This document shows positions 23,050 to 31,519 of a stretch of 64,000 bases of DNA, piece after piece. A program made the position numbers and the translations under genes. The DNA is from Streptomyces sp. NBC_00154 (GTDB lineage: Bacteria; Actinomycetota; Actinomycetes; Streptomycetales; Streptomycetaceae). Within the stretch, counting starts at the first letter, position 1; each line of letters starts with the position of its first letter. The notes below the pieces were generated by a model. It saw only the letters and a list, made by a program, of their open reading frames with translations. It had not been told where the DNA came from and ran no database searches. Location of the stretch: the NCBI RefSeq assembly GCF_026342835.1, contig NZ_JAPEMI010000001.1, positions 62,001 through 126,000 of the forward strand, read 5' to 3'.

Positions 23050-24440
23050 CGTGACTCCTCCCCGCCCTGAAGGGACGGGGCTTCTCGCTATGCCGTGTGG
23101 GCGTTGCGACGGACCAGCCCGGCCCGTAGAACATTGAGTGCTCCCACTGTGTCGGCGTGCGCCGTGTGTCCGCACGACTGGCAGAGGAAGGTCTCCTGTG
23201 TGGGCCGGTTCTCCTTGGAGACGTGCCCGCATTCGGGGCAGGTCCGGGAGGTGTTGCGGGGGTCCACGGCGATCACTTCCCGTCCGGCGCTTTCAGCCTT
23301 GGCGTACAGGATTGTCAGGAACACCCCCCATCCGGCGTCGGCAATGCTGCGGTTGAGTCCAGCCTTCGCCGCTGCCCCATTGGGCAGGAATGCGCCCGCC
23401 TGCTCGGGGTCGGGCTTGGGTGCGGGGGCCTTGCTCATGTTGCGGATCTCGAGGTCTTCGTGCGCGATGACATCGTGCGCCCGGACCAGGTCGAGCGCGG
23501 TCTTGTGCGCGTGGTCGAGCCGCTGGCGACGGACCTTGCCGTGCCACCGGGCGACCTGGTCCACTGCGCGCTGGTGGTTCCTGGTGCGGTCCTTGGCCTT
23601 GCGGCGCGGGAACCTGGACAGGGCCTGCTGTGCGGCTTCGAGTTTCGCAGCAGCGCGGTGGCCGTGGCGCGGGTTGGAGACGAACTCGCCGCCCGAGTCG
23701 GCAAGGAAGTTGGCTATGCCCAGGTCGATACCGACCACGCTGCCGGTCGTCGGGAGCGGTTCGGGCTGCTCCTGTTCGGCGGTCAGCACGACGAACCACT
23801 TGCGGCCCTCACGCTTGACCGAGACGGTCTTGACCCTGCCGACCACCGCACGGTGCTGGTTAACCCTGACATGCCCGACCCCTTGCAGCCGCACGCGGGT
23901 GACAGGGTCGTGCGGGGTGGAGTCCCACCGGCAGCCGTCCCCGTCCTTCGGGAACTCCACCGTGTCGAACCAGCTCACCGAACGAAAGCGCGGATAGCCG
24001 GGCGTCTGACCGGACTTGATCCGGCGGAAGAACGCGGCGAACGCTTTGTCCAGCCGGCGCAGCGTCGCCTGCTGCGAGGAGAACGACCAGCGCCCCTGAC
24101 GCTCAGGATCGAACGCCCTAATGTCCTTCAACTGCCCGGACTGCATCCCGTACCGGACGGTGGTCCTCGATACATGCCGGTAGGCATCCCGTCGCTCCTG
24201 TAACGCCCCGTTGTAGAGCGAGCAGTGATCCCGCAGCATCTCGCCAAGCGCGATCTGCTGGCCCGTGGTGGGCCGCATCAGGAACTTGTACGCACGAATC
24301 ATCCAGCCCACCCCCTTTTGGGTCAGTCCGGTCAACATAGCTGGCGCCACTGACAACGCAGAGAACTGCGGCGCTCCGCGCCTCCGGGCCAGGGATCGCA
24401 TTCCCGCCCGGCCTGAAGGCCGGGATTCCCCGCGAAGATC
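23050..24440 (-). mobile_element. IS200/IS605-type element with TnpB only
   Basis: A tnpB gene is bounded by two subterminal hairpins. The left-end hairpin is a perfect 7-bp stem with TGAA loop (24407-24424). The right-end hairpin lies at 23060-23080, just after the stop (CCCCGCCCTGAAGGGACGGGG). Both share the core CCTGAAGG, as expected for sites recognised by a Y1 HUH transposase. No TnpA is present, so the element depends on a transposase elsewhere. The 3' end of tnpB and the right end should encode the guide (omega/reRNA). Exact ends are estimated. Confidence 0.8.
23088..24302 (-). CDS. tnpB: TnpB RNA-guided nuclease
   Basis: A 404-aa TnpB. ATG 24302 (MIRAYKFLMRPTTGQQIALG) follows GGGGGTGGG. 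The RuvC-like active site is complete: Asp in SVVGIDLGIANFLAD at about residue 190, Glu in IAHEDLEIRNMSK at about 280, and Asp in HTAHADTVGALNVL near 385. The zinc finger has both Cys pairs (TCPECGHV and FLCQSCGH). TnpB proteins cut DNA next to a short TAM using an RNA from the element's right end and help retain the element. It appears active. Confidence 0.93.
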   Translation of the reverse strand: MIRAYKFLMRPTTGQQIALGEMLRDHCSLYNGALQERRDAYRHVSRTTVRYGMQSGQLKDIRAFDPERQGRWSFSSQQATLRRLDKAFAAFFRRIKSGQTPGYPRFRSVSWFDTVEFPKDGDGCRWDSTPHDPVTRVRLQGVGHVRVNQHRAVVGRVKTVSVKREGRKWFVVLTAEQEQPEPLPTTGSVVGIDLGIANFLADSGGEFVSNPRHGHRAAAKLEAAQQALSRFPRRKAKDRTRNHQRAVDQVARWHGKVRRQRLDHAHKTALDLVRAHDVIAHEDLEIRNMSKAPAPKPDPEQAGAFLPNGAAAKAGLNRSIADAGWGVFLTILYAKAESAGREVIAVDPRNTSRTCPECGHVSKENRPTQETFLCQSCGHTAHADTVGALNVLRAGLVRRNAHTA

Positions 24441-24568
24441 AGGGATGGGCCGTACGGCGAATAGCTGCCATGGCAGCTTCCCGCCAGCTCCGACCGCCTC
24501 CGTTACGCCATGCTCCTGACAGTCTCACCTCACCACCCTCTGAAAACACACGAGTTCACGAGGTGAGA

Positions 24569-27500
24569 ATGAGACGGACCAGATGGGCGGCGGCCTGCGC
24601 CACAGCGCTCGCCGCCGCCCTTGCCGGTGGATCGCTCCCTGCCGCCGCCGACCAGGCACCCGCGTTCGCCGACCCGGCCCTGTCCCCGGGAGCAGGCGGC
24701 GGAACCCGCACAGTCACCCTGCTGACCGGCGACGTGGTGACGTACTCCGGCAGCGGGAGCGCCGTACAGATCAGCTCGATCGTGCCGGGATCCGGCCGCG
24801 AGGGCATGGGCTTCACCCGGTTCCGGGCGGACGGCCACGAGTACGCGGTGCCGATCGACGCCGTCGGACAGATCTCGCAGGGCCGGGTGGACCAGCGGCT
24901 CTTCGACGTGACCGAGCTGGTCGCCTCGGGATACTCGGACAGCAGCACCGACACGCTACGGGTCCTGGTCGGCGGCGCCACGCCGTCCGTCGGGAGCCCG
25001 GACGCGCCGGAGGGCGCCCGCGTCGCCGCGGCCTTCCGGACCACCGGGACCACGGCCCTGACCGTGCCCAAGAAGTCGGCCGGCACCGTGTGGAAGCAGC
25101 TCGGCACGGCCTCCCGGGCCCGCACCGAAGGCATCGGAAAGGTCTGGCTGGACGGCAGGGTGCGGGCCACGCTCGACACGTCCGTACCGCAGATCGGCGC
25201 GGACAAGGCGCACCGGGCCGGGATCACCGGGAAGGGCACCAAGGTCGCGGTGCTCGACACCGGCTACGACCGTGACCACCCCGATCTGAAGGGCGCCGTC
25301 ACCGCTTCGCAGAACTTCACCGAGGACGGCGACGTCCAGGACCTGCAGGGCCACGGCACCCATGTGTCATCGATCATCGCCGGTTCCGGTGCGGCGTCCG
25401 AAGGCCGCTACGCGGGCGTCGCGCCAGGCGCGGAACTCGTCGAGGGCAAGGTCCTCGGCAACGACGGCTACGGCTACGACTCCTGGATCCTCGCGGGCAT
25501 GCAGTGGGCCGTCGACCAGGGCGCCCGGATCGTCAATATGAGCCTCGGGTCGAACCTGGCGTCCGACGGCACCGACCCGTTGTCCGCCGCGGTCGACAAG
25601 CTCTCCGCCGAGCACGGCACGCTGTTCGTGATCGCCGCGGGCAACAGCGGCGACCGGACGATCAGCGGGCCCGGCGCCGCCGATGCCGCCCTGACGGTCG
25701 GTTCCGTCACCAAGTCCGGTGAGATGTCGGCGTTCTCCTCGCGTGGACCGCGCGAGGGCCGGCCCGCGGTCAAGCCGGAGATCTCCGCGCCGGGCAGCGC
25801 CATCGTGGCCGCCCGCGCCGCCGGCACGCTCGACGACGCGGCCGTCACCGAGCAGTACGCCTCACTCTCCGGTACGTCGATGGCGAGCCCGCATGTCGCG
25901 GGCGCCGCCGCACTGCTGGCCCAGCGCCACCCCGACTGGTCGGGGGCGCAGCTGAAGTCCGCGCTCGTCGGCAGCGCCGCCCCGGTGGCGGGTGCGTCGG
26001 TCGCCGACACGGGCGCCGGTCTCACCGACGTGCCGGCGGCGCTGGCGGCGAAGGTGGTCGCCGAACCCGCCACGCTGGCCGCCCACACCACGTACCCGAA
26101 CGCCTCCGCCGCCGCGCAGAGCCATGAGGTGACGTGGACGAACACCACGGACAAGCCCGTGAAGCTGCGGCTGTCCGGGTCCGGCCGGGCGGTCCGGCTG
26201 GGCGCGGAGACCGTGACCGTGCCCGCGCGCTCGTCCGCGGTCACGGACGTCACCCTCGAACCGTCGCGGGTCGAGGCGGGTACGACGTTCGGCGGGGCGG
26301 TCACCGCGACCTGGCCGGGGGGCGGCCGGGCGACGGTGCCCGTGTCGGTCGAGGCCGATCCTGAGACGTACACCCTCACCCTGACCGGCCCCGCACCGCG
26401 CGAGGGCGCCGAGCGCACCTCGACGGGTGCGGTCCTGCAGAACGAGAGGACCGGCGCGTCCCAGCTGATCGGGCTCGACGGCGCCAAGCCGAGGACGGTG
26501 ACGCTGCCGCGCGGCAGTTACCGGATCCTGGGCCACACCTGGGAGTACGACACGGTGGGCAACACCGTCGTCGGGACCGCGGCGATCCACTTCGCCCGGC
26601 GGGTCACGGTCGGCCGGGACAGCTCCGTCACACTGGACACCGAGGGTGCGAAGCCGGTCAGGATCGGCGTGGACGACGGGTCGGCGCGGGTGTCACTGCA
26701 GTCGGCGACCGGGATCGTGTCACGCATCGGTTCCGGCACGGACGCCCGGGACACCGGTCTGGTCGCGCCGAGCTCCGCCGGTCAGTACCGGGTGGAGGCG
26801 GTGCCCACCACCGGTGGGACGCTGGACGGGCTCAGCTTCTTCGGCGGGCTGAGCTGGCAGCAGCGGGAGGTCGACGCGCATGAGCCCGGCTCCTCGGCCG
26901 ACGCGCTGAAGCTGCTGCTCTCGCAGTACAGCATCTACAGCTGGCTGGGTACGGCCACCGGCGAGGTCGTCGACATCGGCACCGGGGCGGACACCGACCC
27001 GGCGGCCATGGACCTCAAGGGCAAGATCGTCCTGTGGACACCGGCCACCAGCCAGACCGCGTTCAACAACGCGCTCTACCAGAAGCTGTCGGACGCGGGC
27101 ACGGCCGCCATCGTGTATGTGGGCTACGGGCTCTCGGTCTACAGGCCGACACCGGTACTCAGGCTGGACACGGCCAGTGTGCCCGCCCTGCGGGCCCGGC
27201 TGGCCGAGGGGCCGCTCACGCTGACGCTCGACGGCGTCAACAGCTCGGCGGACGCCTACTTCCTGCACCATTCGGTCGACGGCAGGGTCCCGGCCGGGGC
27301 CGACTGGTTCGACCGGCGGTCGGAACTGGCCAAGGTGACGACGGTGCAGCGCACGCACGGCTACCCGTCCGACCCCAAGGGCATGTACGCCTGGACGACC
27401 TGGCACGGGCTGACGCTCTTCCAGCAGTCCACCCGCTACCGCCCGCCGTCGGAGCAGACGCTCTACTACACCCCGGACGTGGCGTGGACGACGGCGACCT

Positions 27501-28294
27501 TCCACTACCAGTACGACGTCGCCGAACGGGTCTACCCGTTGGGGACGCTGGTCAGCGCACCGACCGTGTACCGAGCCGACGGTGACTACCGGGACGACTG
27601 GATGTCCGCGCCCTTCAACCCGGCGCTCGGCAAGCAGGCCGGGCCCGCGCAGATCACCCGGGACGGCGACAAGCTGAATGTGGCGCTCCCGATGTTCTCC
27701 GACGCGGCCGGCCATCGCGCCGAGACGGCGCCGGTGGCGGACACCGGCAGCACGGTGCTGGCGGACGACAGCGGGAAGGTACTGGCCCGCAACGGCGCAC
27801 CGGGCCGCGCCACCTTCGATCTGCCGCGCAAGGACAACTGGTACCGGCTGACCGTCGATGCCACCCGTACGTCGCCGGATCCGGTGACATGGATGCTCGG
27901 GTCGCAGGTGACCAGCGAGTGGCGGTTCCGCTCCGGCCACGAGAAGTCCGCTGCCGCGGCCCGGCTGCTGGACCTCGACTACCGGCTGCCGCTGACCGGC
28001 GAGAACGCGGCGGACGCGGGCAAGTCGCTCGACTACACGGTCGGCCTGACCGCACAGGGAAGCCGGCGGGCGCTTCCCATCGGGTCGTTGAAGGTCTGGT
28101 ACGCGACGGACGGCACCGACTGGAAGCAGGCCACGGCGGCGCGCGCGGCAGACGGCCGGTGGAAGGTCACCGTGCCTTCCGCGGGCACCGCCAAGGTCGG
28201 CCTGCGGACAACCGTCACGGACACCACCGGTGCGTCGCTGACGGAGACCCTGATCGACGCGTACAACTCGGGCTGCGCCGACATCTGGTGCTGA
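24569..28294 (+). CDS. Large secreted subtilisin-family (S8) serine peptidase
   Basis: A 1,241-aa secreted protease. ATG 24569 (MRRTRWAAACATALAAALAG) follows GAGGTGAG; the signal peptide ends at about residue 30 (PAAA-D). The catalytic triad is intact: Asp in VAVLDTGYDRDHPD at about 233, His in DLQGHGTHVSSIIAG at about 268 and Ser in SLSGTSMASPHVAG at about 437. A long C-terminal region of about 750 residues contains beta-rich modules and a PA-like insertion (KIVLWTPATSQTAFNNALYQ). Such subtilases are typical Streptomyces extracellular peptidases. A strong terminator follows. Confidence 0.93.
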   Translation: MRRTRWAAACATALAAALAGGSLPAAADQAPAFADPALSPGAGGGTRTVTLLTGDVVTYSGSGSAVQISSIVPGSGREGMGFTRFRADGHEYAVPIDAVGQISQGRVDQRLFDVTELVASGYSDSSTDTLRVLVGGATPSVGSPDAPEGARVAAAFRTTGTTALTVPKKSAGTVWKQLGTASRARTEGIGKVWLDGRVRATLDTSVPQIGADKAHRAGITGKGTKVAVLDTGYDRDHPDLKGAVTASQNFTEDGDVQDLQGHGTHVSSIIAGSGAASEGRYAGVAPGAELVEGKVLGNDGYGYDSWILAGMQWAVDQGARIVNMSLGSNLASDGTDPLSAAVDKLSAEHGTLFVIAAGNSGDRTISGPGAADAALTVGSVTKSGEMSAFSSRGPREGRPAVKPEISAPGSAIVAARAAGTLDDAAVTEQYASLSGTSMASPHVAGAAALLAQRHPDWSGAQLKSALVGSAAPVAGASVADTGAGLTDVPAALAAKVVAEPATLAAHTTYPNASAAAQSHEVTWTNTTDKPVKLRLSGSGRAVRLGAETVTVPARSSAVTDVTLEPSRVEAGTTFGGAVTATWPGGGRATVPVSVEADPETYTLTLTGPAPREGAERTSTGAVLQNERTGASQLIGLDGAKPRTVTLPRGSYRILGHTWEYDTVGNTVVGTAAIHFARRVTVGRDSSVTLDTEGAKPVRIGVDDGSARVSLQSATGIVSRIGSGTDARDTGLVAPSSAGQYRVEAVPTTGGTLDGLSFFGGLSWQQREVDAHEPGSSADALKLLLSQYSIYSWLGTATGEVVDIGTGADTDPAAMDLKGKIVLWTPATSQTAFNNALYQKLSDAGTAAIVYVGYGLSVYRPTPVLRLDTASVPALRARLAEGPLTLTLDGVNSSADAYFLHHSVDGRVPAGADWFDRRSELAKVTTVQRTHGYPSDPKGMYAWTTWHGLTLFQQSTRYRPPSEQTLYYTPDVAWTTATFHYQYDVAERVYPLGTLVSAPTVYRADGDYRDDWMSAPFNPALGKQAGPAQITRDGDKLNVALPMFSDAAGHRAETAPVADTGSTVLADDSGKVLARNGAPGRATFDLPRKDNWYRLTVDATRTSPDPVTWMLGSQVTSEWRFRSGHEKSAAAARLLDLDYRLPLTGENAADAGKSLDYTVGLTAQGSRRALPIGSLKVWYATDGTDWKQATAARAADGRWKVTVPSAGTAKVGLRTTVTDTTGASLTETLIDAYNSGCADIWC

Positions 28295-28318
28295 CCGGGG
28301 CCTGACAGCTGGAAGCGA

Positions 28319-28353
28319 GTCGGGGGCGGGCCGCTTGCGGTCCCGCCCCCGAC
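28319..28353 (+). terminator. Factor-independent terminator after the S8 peptidase
   Basis: GTCGGGGGCGGG (28319-28330) pairs perfectly with CCCGCCCCCGAC (28342-28353) around an 11-nt loop. There is no U-tract, as is usual in Streptomyces. It begins 25 bp after the peptidase stop and separates it from the TetR gene. Confidence 0.8.
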
Positions 28354-28388
28354 CTGTCGGGAACCCGTGCATTGGTTAGGGTGACGCC

Positions 28389-29000
28389 GTGGCGAGAGTG
28401 CGGTTGGGCGTGGCGGAACGACGCGAGGAGCTGCTGCGCGCTGCCGTCGAGCAGATCGAGGTGCGAGGCGTCGCCGCGGTACGGATCGCCGATGTGGCGT
28501 CCGTCCTCGGGGTGAGCAACGCACTCGTGCTCTACCACTTCTCGACGAAGGAGAAGCTGGTCGCGGCCGCCTTCGCGCATGCGGCGGAGGCCGACCTGGC
28601 CCATCTGCGCAAGCTGCTCAGCCGCCGCACCAGTGCGGTACGGAGACTGCGCGCCGCCGTCCGCTGGTACGCGCCGACCGGGCAGGCCAAGGGGTGGCGG
28701 TTGTGGATCGAGGGCTGGGCGGCCTCGTTGCGCGATCCGGCGCTGCGCAATGTGGCCGGCGATCTCGACCAGCAGTGGAAGGCCGAACTGGCCGAGGTCC
28801 TCGAAGAAGGGGCCGCTGCAGGGGAGTTCCACTGCGACGATCCGATGTCCGTGGCCTGGCGGCTGACCGCCCTGCTGGACGGTCTGGCCGTCCAGATGAC
28901 TTCGTACGCCGGTCCGCTCTCCCGGGCCACGATGCTGGCGTGGACCGACGAGGCGCTCGCCCGCGAGCTGGGCATCGACCAGGAGGCGCTGACGGCCTGA
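28389..29000 (+). CDS. TetR/AcrR-family regulator
   Basis: A 203-aa regulator with GTG start 28389. The N-terminal HTH is clear: RREELLRAAVEQIEVRGVAA, VRIADVASVLGVSNALVLYH and FSTKEKLVAAAFAHAAEADL. The C-terminal half is the ligand-binding helical domain (WRLWIEGWAASLRDPALRNV). The target is unknown; a BetI-like profile is suggested by the tryptophan-rich ligand domain. It follows the peptidase terminator, so it is probably transcribed alone. Confidence 0.9.
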   Translation: MARVRLGVAERREELLRAAVEQIEVRGVAAVRIADVASVLGVSNALVLYHFSTKEKLVAAAFAHAAEADLAHLRKLLSRRTSAVRRLRAAVRWYAPTGQAKGWRLWIEGWAASLRDPALRNVAGDLDQQWKAELAEVLEEGAAAGEFHCDDPMSVAWRLTALLDGLAVQMTSYAGPLSRATMLAWTDEALARELGIDQEALTA

Positions 29001-29110
29001 CCGGCAGTCGCTCCGCTTCCGTCAGCCCCTGACGTCTCGCGTCTTCTCCCCGTCTCCCCGGGTGCCTTCCCACGTCTGCGACCGCCACTACGATCGGACA
29101 GGTAACCCAG

Positions 29111-29290
29111 ATGATGATCAGGTACAAAGTCATTCCGCCCGAGGTGGGCCCGGATGACTACGAGCCGGCCGACCTGGAGGCGCGCGTGGAACTCTTCGCG
29201 TTCCCCGCCTCCACTCCCTCGGTGGGGCTGCTGAAGTCGACCGTGAAGGCACAGCTGCCGCCGGGGGCCCCAGGCGGCGATCCTGTGCGC
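29111..29290 (+). pseudogene. 5' fragment of an unrecognised gene
   Basis: A frame starting ATG ATG (MMIRYKVIPPEVGPDDYEPA, DLEARVELFAFPASTPSVGL, LKSTVKAQLPPGAPGG) has strong coding bias to about 29285 and then runs into the antisense of the XRE gene's 3' end. Codon bias collapses at that point. I take it as the start of a gene cut off by the insertion or rearrangement that brought in 29290-32940. No family is recognised. Confidence 0.45.
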
Positions 29291-29308
29291 GTGAGAGCAG
29301 CCGGAGGG

Positions 29309-30352
29309 CTAGCAGACCCGCCGGGCAGCGTCCTCCATCCGGGCCTGGTAGTAAGCCCGGTCCCGCGGGTACGCCCCAAGGTCTGGCAGGGCTGCACGGA
29401 TCCCGTCCGCTGCGGCCTGCCAGTCCCGGCACGCGAACGCCGTGTCCGCGACGGCCAGCTGGGCTCGAATCGGCGTCAGCCAGTACAGCCAGCCGGGCCG
29501 GTCCCTCTCGGCCGGCACCCGCAACGCTAGGCGCAGCGCCTCGTCGGCTAGGCGCCGGGCACGGTCCCGCTCGCCGACCGCAGCCGCCGCCATCCCTGCC
29601 GTATGTGCCGCCACCGACCGGGCCGCCGGGGACACCCCGGTGTGTTCTCTGGCTGCTTCCGCGGTGCGCAGTGCCCGCACGGGGTCACCGACCCGCAGGC
29701 TGTAGTGGGAGCGAATGCGATGTACCCACGACGCCATGTCCGGGTGCCCGCCGTCGACCGCCCACCCATGCGCCACATCGATCCACGCCAGTGCCGCGCC
29801 CATGCGCTGCTGCTTTGCTGCTACCCACGACAGCCAGTGTGCGTGTTCGGCGGCGAGGAGCATCAACCGGTCGGCGACCGGACCGGACGCTGCGGGAATG
29901 AGGAGAGTGACGGCGTCCAACTGCGAGCGGACGACGGGCCGCAGGTCAAGTCCGCCGATCTCGTCCTCGGCTCGCCGGTGCTGGGCGAGGACCTCGCCGA
30001 TCCAGTCAGCTGTGTGGAGGTCGGTTCGCCCAGTGGCGTGCCCATGGGCGATGCGCTCCCGCAGAGCGACGGGCGGACCCCACTCGTCGAGCTCAGGGCG
30101 GCGGGCGACAGCGGTCAATTCTGGGGGAACTGACAGTCCTTCGGTGATGCGGGCCATCACCTCGGCGGACGTCACCCTCCTGCGGCCCGACTCGATCGCG
30201 GAAATGTGCGGCTGCGGCATGCCCACGAGCGGCTCCAGGTCACGCTGCGATATGCCCGCAGAGCGCCGGTATTCGCGAAGGATGGCAGCCCAGTCCTGGC
30301 GCGCCCAAGCGGCACGCAGTCTGACGTCCGCCCAGAGTCCCCGACTACTCAT
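29309..30352 (-). CDS. XRE-family regulator of the actinobacterial HTH_31 type
   Basis: A 347-aa protein with an N-terminal helix-turn-helix (ILREYRRSAGISQRDLEPLV, GMPQPHISAIESGRRRVTSA) and a ~230-residue helical, TPR-like C-terminal region (ARSVAAHTAGMAAAAVGERD, RARRLADEALRLALRVPAER). Streptomyces carry many such regulators, typically next to small genes like those divergent here. Targets are unknown; the ~100-bp divergent gap to 30454 is the obvious place for control. Confidence 0.88.
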   Translation of the reverse strand: MSSRGLWADVRLRAAWARQDWAAILREYRRSAGISQRDLEPLVGMPQPHISAIESGRRRVTSAEVMARITEGLSVPPELTAVARRPELDEWGPPVALRERIAHGHATGRTDLHTADWIGEVLAQHRRAEDEIGGLDLRPVVRSQLDAVTLLIPAASGPVADRLMLLAAEHAHWLSWVAAKQQRMGAALAWIDVAHGWAVDGGHPDMASWVHRIRSHYSLRVGDPVRALRTAEAAREHTGVSPAARSVAAHTAGMAAAAVGERDRARRLADEALRLALRVPAERDRPGWLYWLTPIRAQLAVADTAFACRDWQAAADGIRAALPDLGAYPRDRAYYQARMEDAARRVC

Positions 30353-30453
30353 GCGGGGACGATACGCCCGCCTGATACATCCTGTGTATCGGATCGGACG
30401 GAAGTACCCCAGACGATGGTCTCCCAGCCGAGTCGGGTCGGAGAGAGATCACC

Positions 30454-30648
30454 ATGAGCGATGCCACACCAGCCCCGCAGCTTGCGTACTGCTGCCACGA
30501 CGGGCAGTTGACCCGCGAGCCGGTTGCCGTCGACGAGGTGCATTCCTCGTCCGGCGCCGGAACCCACGTGTACGCCTGCCCCAGACACGCGCACCTGTAC
30601 AGCGGCACCCAGCGAGGCCCGCGTCTCGGAGCGGAGCACTTCGGATGA
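30454..30648 (+). CDS. Small Cys/His-containing hypothetical protein
   Basis: A 64-aa protein (MSDATPAPQLAYCCHDGQLT... ending GPRLGAEHFG) starting ATG 30454 after GGAGAGAG. Cys-Cys-His and CPRHAH motifs suggest metal binding. It is divergent from the XRE regulator and overlaps the next gene by ATGA. This type of small gene is common beside XRE regulators in Streptomyces; function unknown. Confidence 0.75.
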   Translation: MSDATPAPQLAYCCHDGQLTREPVAVDEVHSSSGAGTHVYACPRHAHLYSGTQRGPRLGAEHFG

Positions 30649-30791
30649 TCACGCTAAAGAAGCCCGGCGGCGCCGAGGCCGCGTACCGCAAGCTCCTCGG
30701 CCACACCGTAACGTGCGCAGGTTGCCGGAGCGGAGCCGCGTGTCCTACCGCGGTCCGGCTCGGCCGCGCCTGGCGGAAGGCCCGCCGATGA
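30645..30791 (+). CDS. Small Cys-rich hypothetical protein
   Basis: A 48-aa protein (MITLKKPGGAEAAYRKLLGH then TVTCAGCRSGAACPTAVRLG) whose start and stop both overlap neighbours by four bases (ATGA). Three cysteines in CAGCRSGAAC resemble a small zinc site. It is coupled to 30454-30648 and to the interrupted gene at 30788. No known function. Confidence 0.72.
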   Translation: MITLKKPGGAEAAYRKLLGHTVTCAGCRSGAACPTAVRLGRAWRKARR

Positions 30792-31519
30792 AGTGCGACC
30801 GCTGCGACCAGCCGATGACCGACGAGGAGTCGAAACCGTACGACATTCCGGGCGCGACCAGGCCCGGGGTCACGATCCGCGTTGACAAGGAGCGCTGCAC
30901 TCCGCCGCCCCGGCCGAGGACGTACGGGATCAGCGAGTTCGCACAGCGTGTTGGCCGCCACGCTTCCACCATTCCCAGGTGGGAGCGCGACGGTCGAATC
31001 ACGCCGCAACGCGTGTCCGGTCAGCGGTACTTCACCGATGCGGAAGTACGCCAGGTTCTCCAGCCTGGTTTCGACGAATCCGCACGTCAGACCATCGTGT
31101 ACTGCCGGGTGTCCTCACCTGGCCAGAAGGGCGATCTGGCCTCGCAGGTGCAGGCGATAGAGGAGTTCTGCCGGGGCCGCAGTCTCGCTGTCGATCAGTG
31201 GATTCGCGAGGTCGGCGGAGGGATGAACCTCCAGCGGAAGAAGTTCCTCGCCCTGATGGATGCGATCGAGCGGGGCGAGGTCTGCGCGCTGGTGATAGCA
31301 CACAAGGACCGGCTGGCCCGGTTCGGATTCGACTACTTGCAGCACGTCGCAACGAGGAACGGCTGCATCATCGTGGTGGCGAATCAGGAGTCACTGTCGC
31401 CGCAGGAAGAGATGGTGCAGGACCTGTTGGCAATCGTGCGCACCTTCTCCTGCCGCCTGTACGGTCTGCGACGCTACGAGAAGACGATGAAGGACGAGTT
31501 GGCCGGCGGTGGCGGGTGA
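30788..31519 (+). CDS. tnpA: IS607-type serine recombinase (TnpA) fused to a host N-terminus
   Basis: A 243-aa chimera. Residues 1-~41 (MKCDRCDQPMTDEESKPYDI, ...CTPPPRPR) look like the start of the third coupled small gene of the operon. From TYGISEFAQRVGRHASTIPRW onward it is a MerR-like HTH followed by a serine recombinase with catalytic Ser in IVYCRVSSPGQKGDLASQV and Arg-rich HKDRLARFGFDYLQ, the domain order of IS607 TnpA. No start codon is available at the junction, so the transposase would be made from the host gene's start. Its stop overlaps tnpB (GTGA). Confidence 0.85.
   Translation: MKCDRCDQPMTDEESKPYDIPGATRPGVTIRVDKERCTPPPRPRTYGISEFAQRVGRHASTIPRWERDGRITPQRVSGQRYFTDAEVRQVLQPGFDESARQTIVYCRVSSPGQKGDLASQVQAIEEFCRGRSLAVDQWIREVGGGMNLQRKKFLALMDAIERGEVCALVIAHKDRLARFGFDYLQHVATRNGCIIVVANQESLSPQEEMVQDLLAIVRTFSCRLYGLRRYEKTMKDELAGGGG

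Noticed and set aside
26720..28372. 550-codon antisense frame inside the subtilase gene
   Set aside because: A typical GC-rich antisense shadow. The plus-strand subtilase has an intact catalytic triad and signal peptide.
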